DNA of 64,000 bases from NCBI GenBank assembly GCA_023078685.1, contig JALGAS010000003.1, forward strand, positions 4,836,001-4,900,000, given 5' to 3'. The stretch comes from Neopestalotiopsis rosae. Its lineage: Eukaryota > Ascomycota > Sordariomycetes > Amphisphaeriales > Sporocadaceae. Shown in pieces: positions 22,253 to 31,910 of this stretch (position 1 is the stretch's first letter; the number at the start of each line of letters is the position of its first letter). The position numbers and the translations under genes were made by a program. The notes beneath the pieces are model-generated. The model was given only the letters and a program-made list of their open reading frames with translations. It searched no databases and was not told the origin of the DNA.

Positions 22253-23095
22253 AAGGGACGCCGGGCGCTAGCTATGGGCGGCCCTGGTGGATCCCGCAAC
22301 TGCAAATATCTTCACCAACCTATCGGAACTTGAATTATAGCTCTTCGAGCTATGTCCTGTCAATTAACCTACCGTAACGGTGAGCCGTTACTAATAGACT
22401 TATTAGATTAAAAAGAATATACTGCTATACGGCACAAGCCTATACTGCCTGCTCGCACCCCGTGACAATACTGATACTAAAAATCATGATACACTAGCAC
22501 CGAAAATTATAATATACCTGCACCAAAAAATTATAGTGCACTTGTACTTATATTGCTGCGTTGCATTATTATTGAGAATTAATGTTGGCCGGCACTGTGA
22601 GAAGGTGTGCATGATACATTTGGGGTCGAAATAAAATTAAAAATGGAGTTTTGAAACAAACTTAGCTCTACCCCGACCTAGCAAGGAATGATGGAGCACG
22701 CGGGCCAATAACTTCGCGAAAACGAGTTTTGCCGTGACCTATTCCATACCGCTTATGGCAAATGTTTCTTGTATTTCAATCCCTCTGACATTCGCTACGA
22801 ACGGATATTGCCATAGCAAAAACGCTGTTTATACCAATAATCAAAGCTGCAGCACCAAACTTCCAAAGAAAAGAACGAAGGATGCTCTTATTGCATTGCA
22901 GGGGATGATTGAGAATACTTGCGACGAGTTCGAAGCGAGTGTTGATATTCTTGCACACCTTGCTGTGCTTCTTAGTCTTCCCTTCAGTCGACATCAATAA
23001 TGCGAGCCGGTGGTGGGGCCAATATGAAATTTGATTAGGCAATCTACCTCGGTAGCTTAGAGCCAAGCTTTCTAATATCCTGGATTACTGAACTA

Positions 23096-23139
23096 ACGTC
23101 CGTCACCTACTTTTTGGCACCCCCCATATTTCGGCACCC
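23096..23139 (+). repeat. Left terminal inverted repeat
   Basis: This 44-bp arm begins directly after the TA at 23094-23095. It contains two related subunits, TTGGCACCCC and TTCGGCACCC, resembling the internal direct repeats described within TIRs of Pot2-like elements. It differs from the right arm at two positions, both T here and C there. Confidence 0.9.
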
Positions 23140-24907
23140 CTATTTTCGATGCGCTTAGACTTTAATTATAAATTTTAATTAATTTTTATTTTAGCTATAA
23201 TGCTATAATAATGCATTTTTTATTATTATTAGGGTTTTTAAGGTCCCCGGATTTATTTAAATTATCGTTAATTTCGCTAATTTTAATTTAAATCCTCCGG
23301 ATAGCTTCGATATCGGCAAATTTCGAATTTAGGCTTATTTTAATTTTTTTACGCTTTTTAGCCTTACGGGCATTAATTTTTATTTATAACGCTTAAATTT
23401 TTCGCTATATAATTATTAATTCGTAATCCCTTTTATTAAAGCTTTTTTAAATTTTCCAAAATAATAAACGTTGCGTAAGCATATCGATATCGAGCTTATT
23501 AAATAAGCTAAATTAATTACGAAGCTTATCTTTTTTTTATAAAATTAATTACGTTATTATTAATAAATTTGCTATTTATTTCCCGCTTTTTTTATTATCG
23601 AAAAACCTTTTATAAACCTCGCTAGCTTATTTAGCTAGAATTTTCGCATTTTTAAATAATAAAAGGCTTATTAAAGGCTTAGTTATATTTATAAGCTATA
23701 GCCTAATTTATTTTTAGCTATTAACGATATTTTTTTTTATAAAAGCTATTTTCCGAGTTTTTTTATAATATATTAGGAAATTCTTTTTGCTTATAATAAT
23801 GCTAGCATTTTAATAATTAAAATTCCTAAATTTTTTTTATATATTGCCTTAAAAAGACCGAAAATTAATTAATTAAAAAATTAAAAAATATAAAACGCAT
23901 AAAGCGGTAAAAAATTAAATATATTTTATTTTTAAAATACGTATATATAAATTCCGTAGTTTCGTAATTTTTATAGCTATTTAAAACGAATAATTTGGCT
24001 TTTTAAAAGTCGTTTAGCTAGGTAAAAAGGATAAAGACTTTTTGCAATTATTCGAAAGCTATAAGGTTTAAAATTTATTTATTATTTATTACCGTAAATT
24101 TTTAAAAACCGAATAAAATAAAATTTAAAAAAAATTATTATTATTAAATATTTTTTCCTTTATATATTATAAATAAAAGAAGTATTTTATTATTAGCGGA
24201 AATGCATTCGATAAAAATAATTTAAATACGGGATTTAGGCTATTTTTTTCGAATAAAACGAGATTTTAATAATTTAAAAATAAGCTTATTTAATCCCCTA
24301 TTTTTAAAAATATTAATTTCGTCTATATTATATCGATTTATAGCTTTAATAGCTATAATTTTAAATATAGCGAAATGCTTAAATTATAACCTAATAATAT
24401 TAGTTAAGGCTTTATTTATACGTTATAAATCGATAGCTTTGCTTTTATAAACCTTTATTAATAAATTCCTTTTAATAAAAAATTGCACTTAATTTTTTCT
24501 AAAAAGTTATAAATTTTTATAAATTTTTAAAATGCGCTTAGCAAAATCCTTTAATTATTAATAAATTAGCGGCAGCCCTAAATTTGCCTAAATTCGAACT
24601 TATTTAGCTAAATAATTTTTATTAGTCGGTAAAAGCCTTTATTAATTAAAAAAGGCAATATTTTTTAATTAAATGCCTCGCATCCGATTTTAAACTATTA
24701 ATCGTAAAATACCTTATTTCGATATAGCCTTTTTTATAAATTAACCTTATATAACCTTTTTAAAAGCTTAAATAATATAATTTTCCGTATATAAGGGTAT
24801 TATTATTTAATTAAGCTTTTTGCAAAATTTAACAATAATTAAATATAAATTAATAAAAAGATAAAAATTTAAAAATAAAGGGTATTTATAGCGGTAAGGG
24901 ATTTTAA

Positions 24908-24951
24908 GGGTGCCGAAATGTGGGGGGTGCCAAGAAGTAGGTGACGGACGT
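24908..24951 (-). repeat. Right terminal inverted repeat
   Basis: This is the reverse complement of the left arm with two mismatches, followed directly by TA at 24952-24953. It keeps C at the two positions where the left arm has T. Confidence 0.9.
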
Positions 24952-24953
24952 TA

Positions 24954-25353
24954 TTGCGATGAATGCTGAAATGACAAATCAACTATTTACTTCTGTGCAT
25001 TTCCACATGGCGATCGGGTAACCCAATGTTTTGCGAAGCAACCTGCTATGAAATATTTCCTCGCCTCATCTACTACATACATGCATTTGTAATAAAAGTC
25101 TTTGCAAATTGGCGCAGGCTTTCGCTAGAGCGCCTGCACTAAGCAGCCTATTCGGACCCTCTGCTGATTTGCGCAAGTATTGATGGATTTATAGTATATA
25201 AGTTCCTTGATTCCTGTAAGTCACAACCGGACCACTTTCTACTGCATTTGCCCTGTTATTCGAGTTTCCGCCTACCGCAAACTTTTGCACCCTGTTTCGA
25301 ACACTCGCCTGCGTTAACTATCATTTGGGAACCCCATAATCGTACCACCCACT
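24954..25353. other. Intergenic region between the TIR element and the SDR gene
   Basis: GC content returns to normal immediately after the element. The 400-bp stretch should hold the promoter of the SDR gene. A TATA-like 'TATATAAG' occurs near 25196. I see no gene. Confidence 0.4.
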
Positions 25354-26272
25354 ATGAACTTTTCGCCGGGTGCCGACATTCCAGACCTCTGGCAAGGTCA
25401 TCATTGTGACTGGCGGCAGTAGTGGATTAGGGAAAGAGAGCGTACTCCAATTGGCGAAGCACGACCCGGCCGTCATCTACCTCACGGCCAGGACTAAAGC
25501 ACGAGGCGAAGGTGCCATCGAGGAGATACTGCAAGCTGTACCAAAGGCCAAAGGCAAGATTAGATTCCTCGAGCTCGATCTAGGGTCTCTCGCATCAGTG
25601 AAGAAGGCGGCCAGGAGCTTTCTTCAACAATCCGATCGTCTGGACATTTTGATGAACAATGCTGGCTTGATGGCATCGCCGCCCGGTCTTACAGTCGACG
25701 GCTACGAAGTCCAATTCGGATCAAACTACGTCGGTCCTGCGCTATTCACCAAGCTACTTCTCCCCATTCTCACCAGAACTGCCGACCTGCCAGAATCAGA
25801 TGTCCGCGTCATCAATTTGAGCTCGGAGTTGTTCAAACAAGCTCCCAAGGGGGGCATCTTGCTCTCCGAATGCAAGGACCCCCTCTTCGACATTTCCAGC
25901 GTAGCACGCTATGCCCAGTCTAAGCTTGCTGACTACTACCATACCCGTTCACTGAGTCAGCTGTATCCAAAGATCACCTTTGTTGCTATTCATCCCGGAG
26001 TAGTCAACACTGGCTTGCTTGATGACCTCAGAAAGAGGCGGCCATGGCTTGGGGGCCTGATTGGTGTGGTGGGGCGTCTGGTCCTCACGGATGTTCACAA
26101 CGGAGCGAGGGGTCAGCTTTGGGCAAGTTCGACGAATCGGCAGAGCATCAAGAATGGGGCCTTTTACGACAACAAGCTGAGAGAATACAAGGATACCGTA
26201 CTGGACGATGAGAAGCTTATGAGTAAATTGTGGGACTGGACTGAGGAAGAGTTGAGGAGATGGGAGGAATAG
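25354..26272 (+). pseudogene. Short-chain dehydrogenase (retinol dehydrogenase-like), frame broken near the start
   Basis: The 300-codon frame ending at 26272 is a full classical SDR: cofactor motif TGGSSGLG, NNAG, catalytic YAQSK and the 'IHPGVVNTGL' segment, with a length typical of fungal WW-oxidoreductase/retinol-dehydrogenase-like enzymes. That frame has no ATG before the NNAG motif, and a TGA lies at 25355-25357. The obvious start is the ATG at 25354, whose frame reads MNFSPGADIPDL and then leaves the SDR frame at CTCTGG. Adding two bases (CTCTCTGG) would give the expected ...DIPDLSGKVIIVTGG. So a 2-nt loss in a CT repeat probably disabled the gene, or the base count is wrong. Everything downstream is intact. 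Confidence 0.7.
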
Positions 26273-27207
26273 AAGGACCATTGTCAAGTCGAATATTAGC
26301 ATGGCTTTTTTTTTTTTTTCTTTAATCTTTATTTCCCTCCCAAGATCACGGCGGTACGTATTCAAAGTGTCAGGCGTGTAAATGTAGCGAGACATTCCAA
26401 ATTCATGTATCAATCATCGCTGAATGTGAATCCTGCCTCCACTTGAGTATTCTTCAATAGAATGGAGACGCATGCGCTTTGAAACCAGAATCAGCTTTCC
26501 GGTGATTACTATCAAGAGTCATGAGAGCGCTACGGACCTAAATTGTATGTTTTATGTAGAGCGCAGGACGGCGGCGAGTCGCTGACCTCCTTTGAATATA
26601 CTTTGGACATATGACGACGCTCTTGTGGATTGAGAATAGACAAGGGATTTGCCTGGTCTTCGAGCGCGCACGGTTGAGTCCGCACAGGGCATCAGGCCTC
26701 GACATAATTCAACTGCCCTCCTGACATTGTCAACAGCACATTTGATTTCCCTGAGCTAAACACGCTCGCCGGCCCAACTTTCCCCACCACAAGCGTCCAC
26801 CCTTAATAAGCAGTTTCGCTAATGTATCTCTACGCGGAAAGCCGGGAATTCTAGACTCCAAAGGTCTAGAACCGTGGAAACTCGGATAGCTCTCAGCTCT
26901 CAGCTCTCACTGATGTGCGCCTGTGTATATACCTCACACGCAGTAGATTTCTCCAGGAATTGGATCATGGGGCCCCAGACGAGCGAGATCTCATATGGTA
27001 TGTTCCGAGCACTAGTCCGCCAATGAGTCGCGTCTACACAGTAGAGGAAAACTCTATAAAGACAACCCAGTTCCACCTAAGTGGCTGGCACTGCAGTATT
27101 CCTCAACATATCGAGTTATATTACAGCTACTCGACTTCGGGCGCCAGACAGTAGCCATTTTCGTTGTCCGACAGTTTGTAGCAGCCACCACCTCACTATA
27201 GTCTGCG
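26273..27207. other. Intergenic region
   Basis: No gene is supported. It includes a 14-nt T tract (26306-26319) just after the SDR gene, a short AGCTCTC triplication near 26890, and the promoter of the sugar transporter pseudogene. Confidence 0.45.
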
Positions 27208-28864
27208 ATGAAAGTCTCGGAGAGTACTGTGCCCACCGCGGCGAGCAGCCTGCCAAGCGGCGCTGTAGACGCAACGCGCTGGTGGAAATACAAGAATCTT
27301 CGAAATTTGAACTTTCTTCTCATCATCCCACTGATCTCCATGTTTACGCAAGGGTAAGTCAGCGATCCCGATTTGTCTGCTGGGCGATGTTTTGCTGACA
27401 AGCAGCCAAAGATTTGACGGTTCGATGATGAACGGTCTTCAAGCCGTTGAAAGCTGGCGCGAGGCCTTCGGGGAGCCGAGGGCGTCGACATTGGGTCTGT
27501 TCAATGCCGCCTATCCTATCGGTCGTCTCGTAGCTATTCCTTTCATCTCGTACGTCAGCGATACTTTTGGCCGTCGAGCAGGCCTGGCCCTAGGTGCCAG
27601 CTTGTGTTGCACCGGCGCCGCACTGCAGGCTGGCTCGATTAATCTTCCCATGTTTGTTGTCGCTCGGGCTGTCCTGGGCTGCGGCTCCACATTTGTGGGC
27701 GCCTGCGGTGCGCCTTTGATCACCGAGATCGCGCACCCAGCCCACAGGGCCACCGCAACAGCCTTCTTCTTGACCTGCTGGTCGCTGGGCGCCATCTTCG
27801 CGGGCCTGATCACGTTTGGCACGTTTCGAATCAACTCATCAGCCTCCTGGCGCATTCCCTCGGCGCTGCAAGGCCTGCCCTCGATCATCCAGCTCCTCGG
27901 TCTGTGGTTCGTCCCCGAGAGCCCGCGGTGGCTCGTGTCCAAGGATCGAAGTGAAGAGGCGCTCCACTTCCTGGCTACATACCACGCCGAAGGCAACGAG
28001 GACGATCCGCTCGTGCAGTTCGAGTACAATGAGATCCAGGAAGCGTTGGCCTACGAGCGAAGCAACGACCGAGGCAGCGCTGTCCAGAACTATTTGGAAT
28101 TTGTTAAAACGCCTGGAAATCGGAAACGGCTATTTCTACTCGCCTGGTGTGCGTGCGTGGCCCAGTGGTCTGGAAATGCCTTCGTCTCGTACTACCTTGC
28201 GCCCGTCCTGACCTCGGTCGGCTTGACGTCGAGTCTGCAGTAGACCCTGATTAACGCCACCATGAACATCTGGGCTTGAATCGGTGCCCTATACTTCGCG
28301 ACCCTCTCGGAGAAGGTGGGCCGGCGACCTTTGTTCCTGAGCTCGGGCGTTGCCCTTCTGGTGTGCATTACCTGCATCACCGTCGGAAGCGCCGTGTTCG
28401 CGCACGACCCCTCCAACAAAGTGGCCGGCGGGGCGGTCATTGCGTTCCTCTACCTATTCAGCCCTGCCTACAATGTCGGGTTGAATGGCAACCTCGGTCT
28501 CTACATTGTCGAGATACTCCCGTTCAACCTCCGGATGAGAGGTCAAGCATGCTACCAGCTGTTTGGAACTTGCTTCAGTCTGCTGTCCAATTACACAGTC
28601 CCTATCGGGTTGGACAGCCTGAAGTGGAAATTCTATCTGATCTTTATTCCATGGATTATTATAGAGTTTGGGGTCGTATTTTTTGTTTTCCCAGAGACCA
28701 AAGGGCCGACTTTGGAAGAGATTGCTGAGATATTCGATGGTCCTGGTTCTTTGGGAAACATCGGGAAGCACGACGATTTGGAGCAGGCACGGATCGACGC
28801 CAAGCATGAAAAGCCTGTTCACACTGAAACGGTTGACAAAGTTCTCGAGGGTGAACTTTTTTGA
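27208..28864 (+). pseudogene. MFS sugar transporter with two premature stops
   Basis: Exon 1 (27208-27353) and exon 2 (27412-28864) join in phase and give a 532-codon sugar-porter frame. It carries 'GFDGSMMNGLQ' of helix 1, 'DTFGRRAGL', 'VPESPRWLVSKDR', 'EKVGRRPLF' and 'FPETKGPTLEEI', as in fungal hexose/lactose-permease-like transporters. The frame is interrupted by TAG at 28241-28243 (codon 326, expected Gln) and TGA at 28277-28279 (codon 338, expected Trp). No GT-AG intron could remove them. Both are C:G to T:A changes. Conserved sequence continues in the same frame after the stops, so loss is recent. A truncated product would end between helices 7 and 8 and could not transport. Confidence 0.85.
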
Positions 28865-29443
28865 GCACAGCAGTGACGAGTATCCATGATGATAAATCAG
28901 AGAAAATGTATAAGTGCTGTAGCTAATGTCAAGAGAGTATTCGACACCTGCAAGATAGGTAAAAGCAAGAATACAAAGTATAGCCCTTAAGGCATCTGTA
29001 TCTGTAGTTGATATCGTCATTCCGTCATTTCATGAATACTACATCACCTGTTCCCTCACCAGCGCCTTGTCGGAGGTTGGTGTCTCTTGTTTGGCTCAAG
29101 AAAGGTCGGAGTTCAAGGACTGTGGCGCAATCGCAGAGAGGCGATGTTCGTGTAAAGCCTAAGCCTCGTTGGATCTTTGTTGCCCATCGTAGCCAGGGCT
29201 GTGGTAGGCACCATCATACAGTGCCACAGCAAGGGTCCGCGCGGCATTAATCATTGGGCAGTTTGTTGTACTGGCTTCATGTCTCGTGATGGTCAAGTAT
29301 CGACGTATCTGAGCCATTATTCGTGTGTCAAATATCTCTAGATAAGGGTCTTGCAATGCTTATTGCACGACTGACTATTGTTTCAATATCGCATGAGGCA
29401 CTGAGAAAGGCTTGGAGACTAGACCGTTGGAAAGGCAACGATG
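28865..29443. other. Intergenic region between convergent genes
   Basis: No gene is supported. The region lies between the 3' end of the sugar transporter pseudogene and the 3' end of the Zn2Cys6 regulator. Confidence 0.5.
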
Positions 29444-31427
29444 CTATACGGTATCAGTCCTCATCATTTCCTCGAGTATGAAAAGCCTATGCGATGCATC
29501 TTTGACCTCATCTTTCCAATACTTCAAGAGCTTTATCACCTTGCGGACTGCCAATTCCCAGTTCTCGGGTAATAGACTGGTCACATTGGAGCGTGCTCCG
29601 GCGATGAGTACCAAAGCACTACGCGTACACGATCGTAGCATGAGCCATGTCCCATGGTGACGTTTCAGAAAGCCCGGTTCGTTTTCGTTTATTCTTCGAA
29701 CACAATTTTGGAACCCTTTTTGTGCAAAGAATCTCGAATCTTCTGTGTCATCCAAGCTTCCATGTACCGCTTCGACGACGGATCGCCAATACATCATCTC
29801 GTAGCAGTCTATGAGGTGTCCATTTAAAATGAACCGTAGAGCTACTACGGTGCTGTAGTCGGTGGTCGACGATACATCAATTGGACAGTCCAACTTGAGA
29901 AGCGTAGGTAAGGAAGCCAGCCTACGCACTTCGGTCAAAATCTTTGATCGATTCAACAAAGAAGGGGAAGTCACTGACCAGCGGTCCACCTGTTCCTCGA
30001 AATCTCGAACGACAACAGAATTGGCCGCGACAGATCTGTGTCGAGAATCTTCCTGATAAATGTAGTGTAAAATACGGTTTTTAAGCCGCCGTAGCGCGAT
30101 TTCGGACAGGTAGAAATACCAAGCCATTTCACCCTGGGATTTCAAGCCCTGAGGAGGTGCTGGGTAGAGTGTACGATACCGAAGGTCCCAAATATTAGTA
30201 TCCGGCATGTTTAGTTCCAATCGAAGTTCCCTAGGACTTTAGTGAAAAGATTCTGCGATTGATGACATTTGGTGGTGGAAGGGCTTACAGTTCCGACTTG
30301 AAACAAGACCAGTATATGCTTCGGTGCAGTTGAATTTCTTCGTTGTTTGTATCCCTGAGTTGCGGCTGATAGCCCTGGCAGCAGGCCAGCGCCTGTACAA
30401 ACATTTTCCAGGCTTCGATCGGCCGTAGGGCCGACATGAGATAAACACCAGCCAGGAAGAAGACCTGGGTCTCGATCAGGCCGCTACTGCAGAGCAAGAG
30501 CCCCATGCGCTTCTGAGCAGCGAAGAAATAGGAGTCTGCTCGTTGGAAGGCCTCACTCTGGCGGAACTCGGACGATGTTGGCGGGACTCCTGAGCTCTCA
30601 TCCGGTGCTGCTATTGTACCCAACGCATATATCAGGAGCTAGTTATGTTAGATCCGACTGCCGCGTAAGATGAGAGGCCCGGTCAACTAACCACGATGCA
30701 TGATTTTGCATCCCATTCGAGACCATTGTAGATCGTCTCGGTCACAAACTTTTCAATCTTGAATATTTCCAAAACGGGGTTATAGATGTGAATATTCTCG
30801 ATAAATCTTTTCAACAAGCCCTTAGCTCCGTTGTAATCGAAGACATCCGAGGACAATGGAAGGGGCTCAACTCCCTGGCCCTGGTTTTGGAGCAAGCCCT
30901 GCAGGTTCGCTTCTTGGTGGGCCCCAGGGAAGCGACCGAAGACAGGCCAAGCGAGGACCGTCTCGATGTTGATGCAGTACAGCTCAGAGGCCTCGTTGAA
31001 CCCGAACGCTGGCGGCCTGAAGTCAGGCGAGCAAGTCGTCAGCGGCACCGCAGCGACAGGTCCAGGCGGCGACAGGTCGTGTTGCGGCCCTTGACCCGGC
31101 CCGTGGAGCAGAAGCTCCTCCAAAGCGTCCAGTCGTTGTAGTATGGCGAGACTCGCCGGGTCGAACCTGGCTACCCGGTTAACCGCTGAGATTTCTGAGC
31201 ACATGCAGGTAGTGTCCAGCTTACCTTGACTTGTCGCTCTCCTGGTAGACGCAATCAATGTCGAGAGTCACGCAGGAGGTGCAGCTTGGCTGCTCGTTAT
31301 CGCATTTGGTCCGCCTCTGGCGACATGTCTGGCAGGCCCGCGCTGCACGTTTCCGGGGATACGCTGGTCTGCTGCTGATGCCATCGCGCGGGTGTTTCCC
31401 CGTCGCCAGGTGCTGTGCATGCGACAT
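29444..31427 (-). CDS. Zn2Cys6 (Gal4-type) transcription factor
   Basis: Four exons (31427-31225, 31166-30692, 30638-30289, 30230-29444) join in phase to give 604 residues. The N-terminal binuclear zinc cluster is complete: Cys32, Cys35, Cys42, Cys49, Cys52 and Cys59 (CX2CX6CX6CX2CX6C), preceded by a basic PRKRAAR. The rest is the fungal transcription-factor middle-homology region, with 'SGLIETQVFFLAGVYLMSALRP' and 'HRSIYWSCFKSELE...' as landmarks. The acceptor of exon 4 could also lie 6 nt upstream, which would add two residues. The start codon faces the GH3 gene 483 bp away, so both probably share a promoter and the protein may regulate that gene and the neighbouring transporter. The target site is unknown. 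The gene appears intact, unlike its neighbours. Confidence 0.85.
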
Positions 31428-31910
31428 GGAGATCGGTCCCGGCGAGGTGGGGTGAGATTAGGTGGGTGGGTATCTGGGAGACGCAAGGTTTAAAACACAT
31501 CAGCATCCGCGGAGTTTCGGCAGTGGCGGCAGTCGATGTTAGTCGAAGCAGCACGACTACCCACTTGGTTGAGAGGGCGGGACGTCGGACTGCTACTAAC
31601 TTACCAATCTAAGGTTCCTCTCACCTGCCGAGGTACCTCGAGTCAGCCAGCATTACAAGCTTGCGCCTAGGGCAGTATAAGTCATTTAGAAGTGGCCCCA
31701 CTCCTCGATCGCTGCCAGATCAAATCGTGGCTAGAATACCTATGTACATTACCTACCTAAGTAGACAATCAGTCTTAGTCATACGAAGTGAAATGAGAGC
31801 GTATAATATCTTTCGACCTTGCAATTCTCTGTCAAGTTCCAACCTACATGATTGTGCCTGCATGTATGTTGAGTATACGTGGTTCCTTCTCGAACCTGTA
31901 GTGCATCATC
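31428..31910. promoter_or_regulatory. Bidirectional promoter between the Zn2Cys6 regulator and GH3 beta-glucosidase
   Basis: This 483-bp region lies between two divergent start codons, so it should drive both genes. CGG triplets, the half-sites bound by zinc-cluster proteins, occur within it, but I could not single out a convincing paired site. No coding content is seen. Confidence 0.5.

Larger units (their letters stand above)
20484..23095. other. 2.6-kb gene-free, repeat-bearing region
   Basis: No gene is supported between the MFS pseudogene and the TIR element. It contains a 17-bp tandem duplication (21001-21034), a GC-rich hairpin (22221-22252) and an AT-rich stretch with loosely repeated CACC...AAAATTATA units at about 22490-22550. 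Open frames of 60-130 codons have no recognisable domains. Confidence 0.45.
23096..24951. mobile_element. Tc1/mariner (Pot2/Fot1-like) DNA transposon, RIP-degraded
   Basis: The element is 1,856 bp long and is bounded by 44-bp terminal inverted repeats (23096-23139 and 24908-24951) beginning ACGTCCGTCACCTACTT. It is flanked on both sides by TA (23094-23095 and 24952-24953), the target duplication of Tc1/mariner transposons. The size and TIR length match Pot2/Fot1-type fungal elements. The interior is extremely AT-rich, with stops in every frame and mostly TpA dinucleotides, while many CpG sites survive. That is the pattern expected from RIP converting CpA to TpA. No transposase frame remains. 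The two TIR mismatches are C versus T. The element is dead, but its boundaries are intact. Confidence 0.88.

Noticed and set aside
28241..28279. Intron that would remove the two stops in the sugar transporter
   Set aside because: There is no GT donor and AG acceptor at usable positions, and the sequence between the stops encodes conserved transporter residues.
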